64,000 nucleotides of DNA from Lepidodermella squamata (Eukaryota > Gastrotricha), in the NCBI GenBank assembly GCA_047495785.1, contig JBLDXI010000055.1, positions 248,001-312,000 of the forward strand, written 5' to 3'. Under the pieces are notes generated by a model that searched no databases, was not told the origin of the DNA, and was given only the letters and a program-made list of their open reading frames with translations. Shown here in pieces: positions 36,470-48,523 of this stretch. Within the stretch, counting starts at the first letter, position 1. The number at the start of each line of letters is the position of its first letter. The position numbers were made by a program, and so were the translations under genes.

Positions 36470-39400
36470 ATGCGGCCGTTAGTGATCGGATCGCTAATGG
36501 TCCTCGCCTTGGTGGCGAGCAGCTCAGCTGACCGCGTGGTCCAGTGCACACCTTGCAACCCAAGCGATTATTCCGCTAACGGTAACATACTGCTCAGTTT
36601 AAACATGAAAAGTTGATGAATTTTGCGATTTTCTCAAGTGAATATTCCGATTCCAATGAAGGGTGGATTTGAAATGGGTCTCGAAAGTGCGCAGTTGGTT
36701 GATGGAGTGAAAGAAGCCAGGTTCATCAGCTACTTCGGTGATACGAACAACATGCAAGGCACGTTTTACGTGTCGAGGGCGCATAAACTGACTACGGTCA
36801 AGTATGACATGAAAGCCATGACGTCGTACTTGATTGAGGATGACAGAAGTAAGATCACATTGCGCGTTAGAACTTCACCCAAAGTTTTGCTTTCACAGCT
36901 GCCGGATCATCGAGTTGCGATTTCTCAAATGTTGTCGCTGGAACATTCTCATACAATCACGGCAATAAACACATCGTCTTGCCTGATCGGTTTCTCGACA
37001 CAACCAAGCTGAAATTCCGCAGCTCTTCCCCAACGCGTAAAACAAAAGAACTTGAAATTATCGAATTGTTCTAAATTATTTTGAATATTCAGAGAACGTC
37101 TACCGCGGAATTGACGCCAAAATTTATGACGCTTGTGTCCAGGATTCCGTGACTCGATACACTTATGGCGTTACATACTACTACGCCGATGAGCAAGATT
37201 GGAAAATGGAAAGCGGTCTGAGCGGTCCGTCACCGATTGGCATGAAAATTTGCGCTCAGGCGCCCAATAACAACATCATCACCGCCGAGGTCACCGTTGT
37301 CAATTTCCACAACCACTTGAACGCACCCATTGGATCTTCAGCCTATCACGCTTTGTTCACGGTGAGAATTACTTTATTTAATTCGATTCTTGATGTTTCA
37401 CATTTTCATTCATTTCAGCCACCAAGCAGTAAGTTCTGCCCAACTGATGGCTCCGCTGCAAAGAAGCCGACGTTGACGCAGCGATATTCGTTCCGGGGTG
37501 AGTACTCCCATGACTACAACAAAACAGCCTCGCCAATTCTGGTCTCTTACGACTCGAAATACAACATGATCCGTTACGATTTCTTGCCTGCTATCAACGA
37601 ATTCGATGGCTCTCATGGCTTCCAGACCAGCTGGGTTCAGGACGGCATAACAAAAGTTAACTACAACATTGACCTTGTGACCGGCAAATGCGATGCCTAC
37701 AAATTTGACGATCCCAAGTCGCCCGTCGACTTCACAAAGGGTGCGTTGGCTCTAGTTGGCCCTTCTAGCCTTTCCGATACAGCTTTGGGGAAGCTCAGCT
37801 TTGTCGGAGTTGTAAGTTGGCTTCAAATTCTTCATACAATCATAAATAATTTTTTATAGAGCGGATGTCGCCGGTTGTCTTGCGATGTCTTCACGATGAA
37901 AGACGATAAAAAACAACTCCGCTATGAGTATTCATTCCTTTCTGACACTTGGGCCGAGCAAAACGCCGGTTCAGTCAATATTTCTAAGCACCAAGTCCTC
38001 GCTAGCGTTGCTCAAATCCCATTGGAGGGTACCGCCACCGCCTCAACTATTCAAACTGAAGGAGTAGAGGTTTTCGACTTTGCCAACGACAAATACAAGC
38101 TATGGCAGTTTGAGGTCGCTAACGCCTGCTACCTGAAAACGGGCATAGTGCCAGTTAAACTTGCACATCGCTACATCCGCCTCTACTTCGAAGGCGATCA
38201 TCGCACTCTTGAATCTGAACGCAACGCTTATCTCCGCTCAGCGCTGCTCGAAGCTGTGGCTGACGCGGCTGTCATCAGCCCCATGCGTGTGTCAGGCATC
38301 ACTTTCGATGTTTTCCGTGATCAGCTCAACGCTGAATTCATCATCTGGGAACCGCATCCAGTTACCCTTAGCACAAAGCCAGCCCCAACTTCCCTCAACA
38401 ACGCCGTCACCAACCTGAAAAACAAGGTCACCAAGGGCTTGTTCAAAGTCCAAGTCGTAAGTTATATTTTCGAATTTGAGACTTGTAACAGAAATGATCT
38501 TGTTCAAAAGGGCCACGAATCTGACCCTGCCTACGAGCTCACCGCTGTTTCGACAGTTTTCGATAACTGCGACTCTCAGTGTTCGAAGCTCATTAAAGGT
38601 TAGTTGAAATTTCGTGAAATGATTTTATGGATTTTTCAACTAAATTCAAATAACAGCCGAAGATACGAAACTGAAGTACACCGATGGTTTCTCTATGGGA
38701 ATGCAGATCGCCGTCGATATTCCGACGCTGCCTTCTCTTGTAACTGATTTGCTGCCATTCTTGCCGTCGAATTTCAACACCACCTACTTCATCGAAGCCT
38801 ATCACGGCATGGCTGATGGCGCGAAAGGCGGCCATGGCTCCCTCTATGTCTATGACAAGCACCGCAACTACATCATCCACTACAACGAGCACGCGATGGA
38901 GAGCATCCTGATCAAGGTTGAAGAAGGATCGTGCGATGTCACCAACATGACCGTTGACTACCAGCTGTTCCCATTCGGGTACATGCACAAAGGAGAAAAG
39001 GACAACATTCCTATTCCACTGCCTGAAATCATCACCGACATGACCCGATTCGTCCAGGGTGATTTGAAGGAGCGTGGATGTAAGTAAAAGGGTCCATTTA
39101 TTTATGCTATTTTGATATATCTTTTGCAGCAACCTGGGCTCATGGCTTCTTGACTAACGTTTTTGAGGCAACCATTGACGTTGGAGAACTGAATGGCATG
39201 ACCCTACCTTTTGGCATCAGAGTACCCCTTCTGATTCGTTGGAATTGGCTCGGTAAAACTTAACTCTGCACTTTATGGACTTCACGATATTTTTTCTTCA
39301 GATCGAAACTTCCAGAACGAAGACGGCAACTTTAAGAAAGTTGGGCCTATCCCTATTGCCATGAATCTTGAAGTGTCCATTCCCAGCATTCTTGGTTCCC

Positions 39401-41852
39401 CGGCTGGCGTCGCTACGGCATACATCTCGTTCGTCAACTACCACAACCACTACCCTGATACTGGCGCTACTTTCCACCATGCCGTTGATCCCGACCGTCA
39501 GCTCCTTGAAGTCCCGGCTGGAATCTATTGCACCCCGCGTATCCACGAGGATCCTGGAAAGATTCCGAAGTTGCCGAATTTGCCAACTCGCTACCGAATG
39601 AACACCGAAACAGTTGTCCGCAAGCCTTATCACTACGTCATCAATTCCCAGGTAACAACAGCTTAAATTATTCGGATAAATAGCTTCGAATTATTTTGTC
39701 TATTAGGATTTTATTGACAACAATCGAAGCTTGTACCGATTCGATGTTTCTGAGCATCATCCGACGAAACCAGGCAACATTGCCATTGTTCAGTACATCA
39801 TCGATCCTTTCAATGGTTAGTATAGCTTGAAGCTAGTAATTTTTGCAATTTTCAAAATTTGTCTTGGTAGATCGCTGGTACAAGATCGACAACGGCAAGC
39901 CTGGCACTGATAAATGTACATTTGGCAGAGTTTCTGAGGCCATCGTCCCTGGCGAAGTCCCGCCCCTTGAACATGCTCTTCTAGCGCCGTATGAAATTCT
40001 TAACTTCAATGGCCTTAACGAGGAGTACCAAGGAACTGTAAGTTCGGAAACATAAAGGTCCCATTTACAAATGATTATTTTTCCAGAAACCTTGCCGTGA
40101 TATGATTTGTCATTACTGGATCGGCAAGCGACCTTTTGATATGATGCCGGGCTACACTGGGACTTTCGAAATCTGGTCGTCAACTATCAGATGGGAGTCT
40201 GCTATTGACAAGCTTGACGACAGAGCTACGACCTTTGTCAAAGTTACTGCAACTTTCCGCAATGTGAGTTTCTCGCTTGAATGTCAGTGGATAATATTGA
40301 GAAATTGAAATATACAGGACAAAACTGGCGAAGTATGGCTGCGCGAGGAGATGGAAATTTACAACATGGAGCTGATGACTCCGAAGGACCTGGCTGAATT
40401 CACCCTGCCTGAGGCCAAGTTCTGCTTTGAGGATGACAAGATCCCCCAGAAGCCGGGAGTCGACAGCTCATACACGTATCGTGGGGAGTACGTTGCTTTC
40501 GACAAGCTGTTGGTGCAAACGTTCCGCGTGCTCAACGACGGTGACAACAACCTTTTCCGCTACGACGCCGCCCCCAGCCGTGCAACTGGAGAAGAGCCAG
40601 CGTTCCGTTCGACCGTCCTCATCGACCTCGACGCCAATCTGGTTTTCGACGCCAACCGCATCACCGGTGAATGCACGACCTTCGAAAACAACCTGAAGGA
40701 TCAAAGGGAGATTTGGGACCTGATCTACCCAGAAACATTGGCTCAAGCTGTCGGTGACTACGTCGGGCCACGTGCTTGCCGTTCCAAGTATTGCAACACT
40801 TTCTTGAAGGAAACAGACCGTAACGCTCAAGGCTGGTGGGATATTGAAACCTACTTCACCGGCGACAACTGGATAGAGCATAACTCAGATTACCCGCAAT
40901 ACAAACAAGGCAATGCTTTGACCCGTATTGCAACAAACGCCTTCGAAAAGGACGACTCAGTCATCTTGTCCACGGTAATTTCGCAATCTCGAAAGTAACA
41001 ATTTCTTCTAAATTACTTATATTTTAGCACAAATCGGTCGACGTATTCGGATACACCACCGACATTGCTCGCGAATATGAATTCCACTTTGTTGCCCAGT
41101 GTTTCAAGGATGTCAAGAAGCAGTACTATCGTATGTCGATCAAGGACGAGGACGGAGGTTCAGCGCAACTTCCCGAGGACAGTGAATACTTCAGAACTGG
41201 CTTGATCAAGGCCCTCGCCCAGACGATGAAGATCAAGCCTTACCGCCTCATCAACGCTGTCGTTCGTTTTTTTTCAGCATTTTCTTGTTTCTAATCTTTT
41301 ATTTTGAAAATTTCAGTTCAAGAAGTACAGCGACGAAATTCGTCTGACTGTCGGTGTTGCCGAGCGCCATCCCGATGACAAAGTTGGAGCGATGCTTGAC
41401 TCCGCTATTGCTGACTTGAACACCCTGTTGCGTCAGCCGATTGGCCTGCCAATCCCTGACCTGACTACCACCGACCCGATGCCGACGATCGTTCAACTCT
41501 GGAGCATTACTCCAATCGATTGCGATGGTGACAGCTGCGATATCGACGCTGATAGGCCGATTGTTTACGGTAGGTTTTAGTCTAGTTGTTTCATCCACGC
41601 CTCGGAATAAGAGTATCTGTTAAGGCTTGTATATTAATTGGCTTATAATTACTCCTAGAATTTGACGCTGCAACTGGTTTTGGAGTTTTCTTCGCTTGTT
41701 TCCTTGGCGGCGGTATCCTAACCCTTGTCGGTCTAGGATTCTGGTACAGCCGACGCCTGCGCGTTTCTTTCAAAGACGTTTATCTCATCAAATCGCCATC
41801 AGCTCCGTCAAACGTTGCTCCAGTCAGCTTGTCCGGCCTCAGCTATCCTTGA
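36470..41852 (+). CDS. Paralogue A: large secreted/type I membrane protein, LolA-like repeat family
   Basis: Seventeen exons, all in phase: 36470-36581, 36639-36848, 36899-37036, 37093-37361, 37419-37811, 37860-38456, 38511-38598, 38657-39079, 39130-39252, 39302-39651, 39707-39815, 39871-40037, 40087-40263, 40318-40974, 41038-41271, 41317-41569 and 41659-41852; 1497 residues. A signal peptide (MRPLVIGSLMVLALVASSSA) comes first. The ectodomain contains two units. Unit 1 (to ~600) has an N-module, one RGEY-type domain and one CRxxxC motif (SGCRRLSCDVF). Unit 2 has the N-module, two such domains and two motifs (KPCRDMICHYW, RACRSKYCNTF). One membrane helix (FFACFLGGGILTLVGLGF) is followed by a tail of ~35 residues. 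Resemblance to the nematode LolA-like-domain family is my recollection, not shown; function unknown. A 54-bp in-frame intron (38457-38510) is the least certain junction. Confidence 0.8.
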
Positions 41853-42242
41853 AGAATCGATATCTAACATGACTCATGATATGATAAGCACTAATATATT
41901 GGCCGAAAATGCCTTAATTGTTACAAATTGTGCAACGAGAAGGGAAAAATTATGATTTCAGGTGCGCTTTACTTCCAACTTCGATTACACAGACATGTTA
42001 AAATTGAATGCTATACTCATGTCTGTTTGTTGACAATAAAAACGCGAGAGAATTGAGCGGCATCAGGTGTTGCATTTGCCCATCTCAAATATCGCGATTA
42101 CGATATTTTGCTGCCCAGCCTCGCACGTGTAGCAGCCATCACGCATATGACGAAACTCGAAAGACTAAGCACACAGAAACAGGTCGCCCGGGCGATTGGC
42201 GCCACAGCTCCCGAGCAGCTGTCAAGTGGCCTCTTATAAAAG
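41853..42242 (+). promoter_or_regulatory. Gap after paralogue A and nanos promoter
   Basis: The stretch from 41853 to about 42200 holds no supported gene. A TATA box TATAAAAG at 42235-42242 lies 146 bp before the nanos ATG, and an acceptor-like TTTTCAG near 42305-42311 allows 5' UTR splicing. Confidence 0.5.
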
Positions 42243-42387
42243 GCGCGTGCGAGTTTTCTTTCAACTCAACCTAGTATAGTTGCTCACTTTAGTGATTTGT
42301 GCCGTTTTCAGTATCGAGTTGGCGATTTAAACAGAAACCCAGCCTCGACTTTTACACTTGTTATTGTTTCATTGTTATAAAAAATTC

Positions 42388-43483
42388 ATGGAAACTGTCG
42401 GCTGGAACCCGCTGCTCGATGACCGTTCACACGCATCTACCTTAATGTTCCCTGGTTTTTCGCAGCCTATGGCTAATTCAAGAATCGTGGGCCACAATCA
42501 CTCGCGCCCGCCGCCGCAATCGGCGAATTACCCGAACCGAAATTCAGTTAAATTTTCGTTCAGCCTGTCTGAATTCGGTGATGAAGTTGACAGCTTGTTG
42601 CCTCTGCCCTCGCCAGCAATCAGCATCTCGCCCGGTGTTTTCTTCGATGATCCGTTCAGTTTCCCGCCCCACAACAGCCACAACGTCGATCAATACCAAC
42701 AACGCTCGCCATCTCTTGGTATCGGATCGTCGTTAGCTAACGAGATCATCGACGAAAACAATCATCGCCCGTCGTCGGTTGCGCATTTTTCGTTCCCGAG
42801 GTCCGGGTCGGAGTTGCCGTACGATGCGGCCAGGGCGAAATCAGCAGTACCGGCCTATCAACGACCTGGCTCGTCTGCTGACTGGCACGACGATGACTCG
42901 AATGAATCGCCGATCGACGAAGAAACAGGGTCGGAACACTGGACCGACTGGAACATCAGAACCGCTCCAGGGTGCCCTCGTAAGCTTATTTTCACCCACT
43001 TGAATTTCGAGTAAATTTTTTCTGAATTTAGCTCTTGATCAGCTATTCGAGAACAAGCGTCGCTGGCGTGAAAAGTTCAACCAATCTGTGCCTCCGCCTC
43101 TTCAGCGCCACTGCGTTTTTTGCAAGTCGATAAGCAAACCGCCGAGCGTCTACTTGTCGCATGCGATCCGCGACGCGAGGGGTGACATTACGTGCCCGGT
43201 GCTGAACGCGTACAGCTGTCCGAAATGCGGCAAGCGCGGTCATACAGTTCGCTACTGCGCGTTGAATCAATCATCGCAATCTACATCTTCATCGTCGAAT
43301 TCTTCGCACTCGCCCGTACCTGGCCAGCTGCCGATGATGGTCAACGCTGTCCTCGGCAACGCGACAATGAACAACCACAACCATCACTCGCTGTCTTCTC
43401 GGCTCGGAAGCGTTGGGTCTTTTTCGGACGCCATGGTGATGATGGGCGGCCGATCGACGAAGAGCTCGTTGGGTTTCTATTGA
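42388..43483 (+). CDS. nanos: Nanos-family zinc-finger translational regulator
   Basis: RNA-binding repressor that works with Pumilio to silence mRNAs in germ cells. Two exons, 42388-42979 and 43032-43483; 347 residues. The N-terminal ~200 residues are low-complexity and Pro/Ser/Asn-rich. The C-terminal half holds the paired CCHC fingers with exact Nanos spacing: C225-x2-C228-x12-H241-x10-C252 and C252-x7-C260-x2-C263-x4-H268-x4-C273 (visible as CVFCKS and YSCPKCGKRGHTVRYC). A Ser/His-rich tail follows. The ATG at 42388 is the first in frame. AATAAA at 43892-43897 gives a 3' UTR of about 400 bases, where nanos genes are usually regulated; I saw no obvious Pumilio site. Confidence 0.92.
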
Positions 43484-43897
43484 AAATGTGCGCACAAATC
43501 TCTTAGATGACTTTATTATATTCTCAAAATTATATTTCTGTTCTTGTTGCGTTTTCGTACTGCCGCAAAATGGCATATTTCTCACTAAAAACACATTAAA
43601 ATGATCAAAAATTACCTACCTCTTTCCGTACCTTTCGCTTTCATGGCAAATACAAATCGATATACATTTATTATTTGTGTTACGCGACGCACTTTTCTAC
43701 GCACTTCTTCTTTTTATGGTAACGCTGTCCTGCACCTAATCTTTTCTACTATTGTTGCTGATTCTCTAAATGCCAAATGCCACTGAATTGCTAATGCCTG
43801 ATATTATGTTATTATTGTGGCCTCGTGTTTTTTTTACTATATTATCCTATGACTGACATCGTGACTTGGAATTTTAAAAGAAATGAATCTGAATAAA

Positions 43898-44569
43898 GAC
43901 AGCAGGAAAAAATCGGTATTTTTTACTGGTCGATTGAATTTCCTATAATTCTAGTTTCCACCCCAGCCTAATGGTACAACAGAATCTAAGATGTAAACCA
44001 TGCGAAGGTTCAAAAAATTATTGTTCATGCTTACCAACTGCAGTAAACAAATAAATAGTTCGCGAATCAAAGCGCGTGCCTAAGAGTAAGGGATAAACCA
44101 CCCATGAGACAAACTTGTGAATTGTTTTAGTTCACATGTTGAAGAGCTTGAAGCGTCGAAAAAATAAATGTATAGTGATCAGTCACGCTCTAGCCCAATA
44201 TGTCGCCACCGGAAAGTAACGGCAAACGTGACATAACAGCTAAGCCACTAACGTCAACCGACGTAGCCGCAAAACGACAGAACAGCTCTTAAATACAATA
44301 CCTAACTTGCTGAACCAAAAAATCCTCCATTTTTCGCTGCTTATAGGGTTTCCTGTTTTGCTGGTGTGTGTAATGGCTGTCAGTCAAAATAACACGTGGG
44401 CAATGGGCAACCGATGCTTTTTCTGGTCAATGAGTTCGATAATGAGACATTCTTGTACTCTTGAAATACTTCGCTGATACTTCGCTGGTTCAAAAAATTT
44501 GAATTGAAATTGAAATTCGATTTTAAGCTCATTTCAAGTCATTTTAAGCTGGCGTCATCGAGTTTTTAC
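43898..44569. other. Convergent 3' region between nanos and the Moonraker-like gene
   Basis: No supported gene. It ends with TTTATT (44570-44575), the minus-strand AATAAA of the neighbouring gene. Nothing else recognised. Confidence 0.5.
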
Positions 44570-44694
44570 TTTATTCACAAAATGTTTTCTTACAATAAGT
44601 GAAAAGTGATTGAGTTTAGATCTATTGTAAGATAAAAACTCCGACACTAATGAGACCAAACGTGATTTATAGTAATAACAGAAAACAAAGGATT

Positions 44695-47252
44695 TCAAGT
44701 TGACGCGCAAACATCGAGTTCGAGGTGAAGCAGGTGATCGATCAATTCGTCGGCTAAATCTTCCAATCTATCCAGTTCGATTGCCATAGTTGCATCGATA
44801 ACTTGATCAAAGATTCTAACAAAATATTTAAACTTAAATAAATTTTTACAGGAATAATCCATCCACATACCTATTTTGGACGATATCAACGATCCTGTCG
44901 AAGTAACTCAATTCAATGGTAGAACCAGCATCGTCGTCATGTTTTTCCGGAACACTTTTAAAGCTGACAGGGCTGGGCGCAGCTTCGGCCATCAGATGCG
45001 CCATCAAGCCTTCGCTTTCTTTCAATTTGGAAGGCCGGCTGTCCACTTCCCTGTGTATTTCTTTCACTGGCTCGTAGAAAGAAGGAGGTTTATATTCCGC
45101 GTACGATTTCGTAGATAACCATCTATTTCTAATGGCTGATGCCTCCATGTCCAGTTGATAAATTCGAGACCGTATCAAGGCCAAATCAGGCGAGGTTATT
45201 ATATCTGCGGCGTGGTAGCCCGAGCGGTGATGTTGAGTTGGAGCAGCTGAATACCGATTTGAATCAAGAGACATTCGCGACTGATATAGATTGCAAGGTG
45301 ACGATGATTCAGAAAATCGAGGAGAACCATTTGTGTCAATAGCGAGCCGATGATAAGGCGACTCTGCCGGAGAATAGCGCGTTTGCCTTTCAGGTGTATT
45401 TCGACCTGCCATCGAGCTTTCGGGATGTTTGTCTGCTTGAGGCTTGGATGATTTGGTTAATTCAGCTGGTAACTTTTTGGGAATGCGAATGTCCCTGACA
45501 GCGACAAATCGCGCTTCGTCTTCTTTGAGAGTCTGATTAACGCTCGATGCGTCGCCATTGTTCGAGTTTTCACCTTGAAATCTAACGACGCGAGTGGCCA
45601 CGGAATCTTCCCGGATACCATTCGACAATTTTCTACTCTTCTGGCCATTAGAGTGGAGGCTACTTTGATTGCTTCTGTTGCTAGCTTTAGACCGATCTGA
45701 TTCTCTTGATTTAGATCTGGGCACAGGAGACACAGCCTTAACAAGTGGGCCAGGTTTCAATTTTCGAATCGACTCAGCAAAATCGTGGTCAGCCGCGGAA
45801 CCTATATTTAGACAGATTTTTTAATTAAATAATATATTGCAGTCAGATCAATTTAACTGTATGTGTCGTAACATGATGAGAGTTTCTCTAGCAACGAACA
45901 AAGTTGAGAATACAACGCAGCACTAGGCATAATCGAAGCAGTAGGCAATGGTGAAATCGACCTTCGACCGTTGCTAGCTTTCTCTTCAGTTTCATGGGCA
46001 AGTTGATCTTGATGATGAACAAAGGAACTTAAACAACGAATAGCCGATTTGTGAATAGTGTTAAGCTGCTGGATTGACAAGTGTCGTTGAACGTTGCTGT
46101 TCAGTCCACGATGAATTGTTGGCTCAGATGGATTAGAGTACTGCTCAAGTTGATGTTGCAAAGAATAGAGGGTTCTAGAGACTTGGGCGTTCAGACATCT
46201 CTCATTTTGATTCGAAGAGATGTCAGGCTTTTGGCGAGAATCAGCTGATGGGACAAACAAATAAAATTAAATAATTAATAAGGCAACGGGCGACGCCCTG
46301 TCATACCTTTCAAAGCAATCAGTCTGTCAGTATATAATTTAATTGCCCTCCGCATTTGCTTTACCTCCTCCTTGTGATTATTTAGCTCGACGGTGTAGTT
46401 ATGCGGTAGATGGGATTTGTGTTCACAATCGTGCCGATGAGTTCCAACAGGAGCCACACGACTTATATGACGAGAAGACTGTTTATCATCAAAACCTCTA
46501 TCTTGCGTTTTCGAAGGAGGCCTCTCATCATTCAACTTTTGCTGCCGTCTGTGAGCACTCCGGGATGCATTGTTTTTCCGCTCACTCGCCTTTTTATCGT
46601 CGCATGGTGCAACCGGGGGTTGTTGGCCAAATAAGAATGGCGAACTGGAATAAGAAACTCCGTGCTTAGCCATTTCTCTCTCAAGAATCTGATGTTTTAG
46701 CCATCTTTGGGCGAGCTGCATAACAAAAATATGTTGTACAGAAAGAAACTAATCAAGTCGATTTACCTTTTGCGCGATTGAAAGATCATTTTGAGGCAAG
46801 TTAGCGCTATAATATAAGTTTTCGTGGCTATTTTGGGGCCTTGTAAGTTTTTCAAAACAAAAAGGCCCTTTTTGGGTCATTCTTAGGCGGTAGGCGGTAT
46901 TCTGTCGAATTAGATGTCAAACAAGTGCATAGCAAGGAAAGCGTTTCCAAGGTAAAAGAATGATGAGATTTCAAATTTCGCGCCAAAATGCTTTTTGGAG
47001 TATTTTATGTGTACAATAGTCACATGTCATAAAAAAATGTTCGTGATATTTTATATATTTTGTGTAGAGGTTAATTATATGCCGGTATTTGATTTTGCCG
47101 GGCTTTGATTTTCGAACTTCGAATTTTTTTCGAAATATCGACGTCACCTGTTTCGCCTTTGAAGTGTTAAGAGTTTGATTAGCCGCATCTGGGCTTTGGC
47201 ATGAAGCCATTGCTTTCCAGTCACTTGGGGGAACTAATTTCAAGCAACGCAT
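44695..47252 (-). CDS. Moonraker / KIAA0753 (OFIP)-like centriolar protein
   Basis: Six exons from high to low: 47252-47148, 46901-46767, 46715-46307, 46244-45858, 45801-44871 and 44815-44695; phases agree, 695 residues. I identify it from memory by ordered resemblance to human KIAA0753: YRLRMTQKGPFCFEKLTR near the N-terminus, IAQKLAQRWLKHQILERE, then ARxxRxLYxLQ-type VSRTLYSLQHQLEQ and IHKSAIRCLSSFV, then SPDLALIRSRIYQLDMEA and a helical C-terminus (DRLEDLADELIDHLL). In vertebrates this protein sits at centriolar satellites and the distal centriole with OFD1 and FOPNL. The middle is basic, Ser-rich and disordered. The first exon has no earlier in-frame ATG; a further 5' exon is possible. The exon structure is firmer than the name. 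Confidence 0.65.
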
Positions 47253-48523
47253 GAACTGATCCGAGTCTTTCTGTTCACGGTTAGCTACCACTGACCACTG
47301 ATCACTGATGGCTTGCTTCAGTTTAGCTTAGAATTAGAATAAAATCGTGGTTTTTTCGCGATTCCCTTGGGGAAATTGCCAAGCAAGGAATCATTTGTGG
47401 AGCACCTTTTTACTTGTTAGTCTTTAGTCTTTGATATCTTGACGTGGTTAACGGATAGCGAAGCTTCATATAACCCACGAGGACAGAAGCCACTATCCTC
47501 CCTTGAAATTGAAATTATGATGAAATTTAGAATTAGATGATGAATCGGTTTAGAATTATTCAGGTCACGCCTTTTATTTCTTATTTCGAGGTTAATCTCT
47601 GCGGGCAAACCTGTTAATCAGTTCTATTGGTCTTAGATTGGCTACCGAGTATCCGTTAACTCGATTTCGTGGCCTATATCTCGATGAATATAGTTTACAA
47701 AAAATTAAGATGAACATTTTTCAAAGATTTTTTCTTACCAGGGTTTTGTGAAGTCTTCTTAACGCTTTGTTCGCTCTAGCTAATTAGTAGGACATAGTGA
47801 ATGCATTTATACCAACTTAGATATAGTTGGATTTCGAAAATATTTGAAACATCTCATTATGGCTAATACTTAACTGAATTACAAGTGGCTTACGACTTCA
47901 ACTTATTGACAAGATTCGATCTCAATGTTTTATGTTTTCTTAAATTTTAATGGAATTTCGAAAATAGTCGGTGACTTGCCAAAAAGCTGGGGAGTATCTT
48001 TTTAGACCAATTGAGCCTTCCGCGCTCGCGCAGCATTCGGCCGATATCCGAGATCGTAGCTTGTCGTTTATTTGTTCTTCGTTTTAATAGTGGTGAAATT
48101 TCACTGCTTTACTTCAGATTGATTAGCTGCCTGAGTGCTTGCAGGTTATTTGAATGTAGTTTCAATCTGCTCGCTTAAAATTCATTCAGTTATTACGTAT
48201 TTTTACTTCCATTTGCTTTTGATATGTTTACCGTTGAAAGCCTCCCAATGCCAGTAGTCTGTAAATATTTGGGACATTGTGGAAAGTGGTAGCTTTGCTT
48301 GCCAATAATTGGCACAAGACATATTTTGAAATACCCAATACCTTGTACCGGGCAATCAACTGATGAATACATGCCAAAAAAATAAATATGATATAATTGT
48401 CTTCTATTTTCTAATTTATATAGAATATTCTTTCCATTTTGTTATATTTGTATTATAGGATGTTATCGGCTTCGCTAAAATAGACGGCTTACAAAGTTTT
48501 GCGGAGATCCACCATTCGGCTTG
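47253..48523. other. Divergent intergenic region (Moonraker-like / RN-tre promoters)
   Basis: About 1.27 kb between divergently transcribed genes. AT-rich, with no supported frame. An acceptor-like TATTATAG near 48450-48460 precedes RN-tre exon 1a by about 65 bases. Confidence 0.45.
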
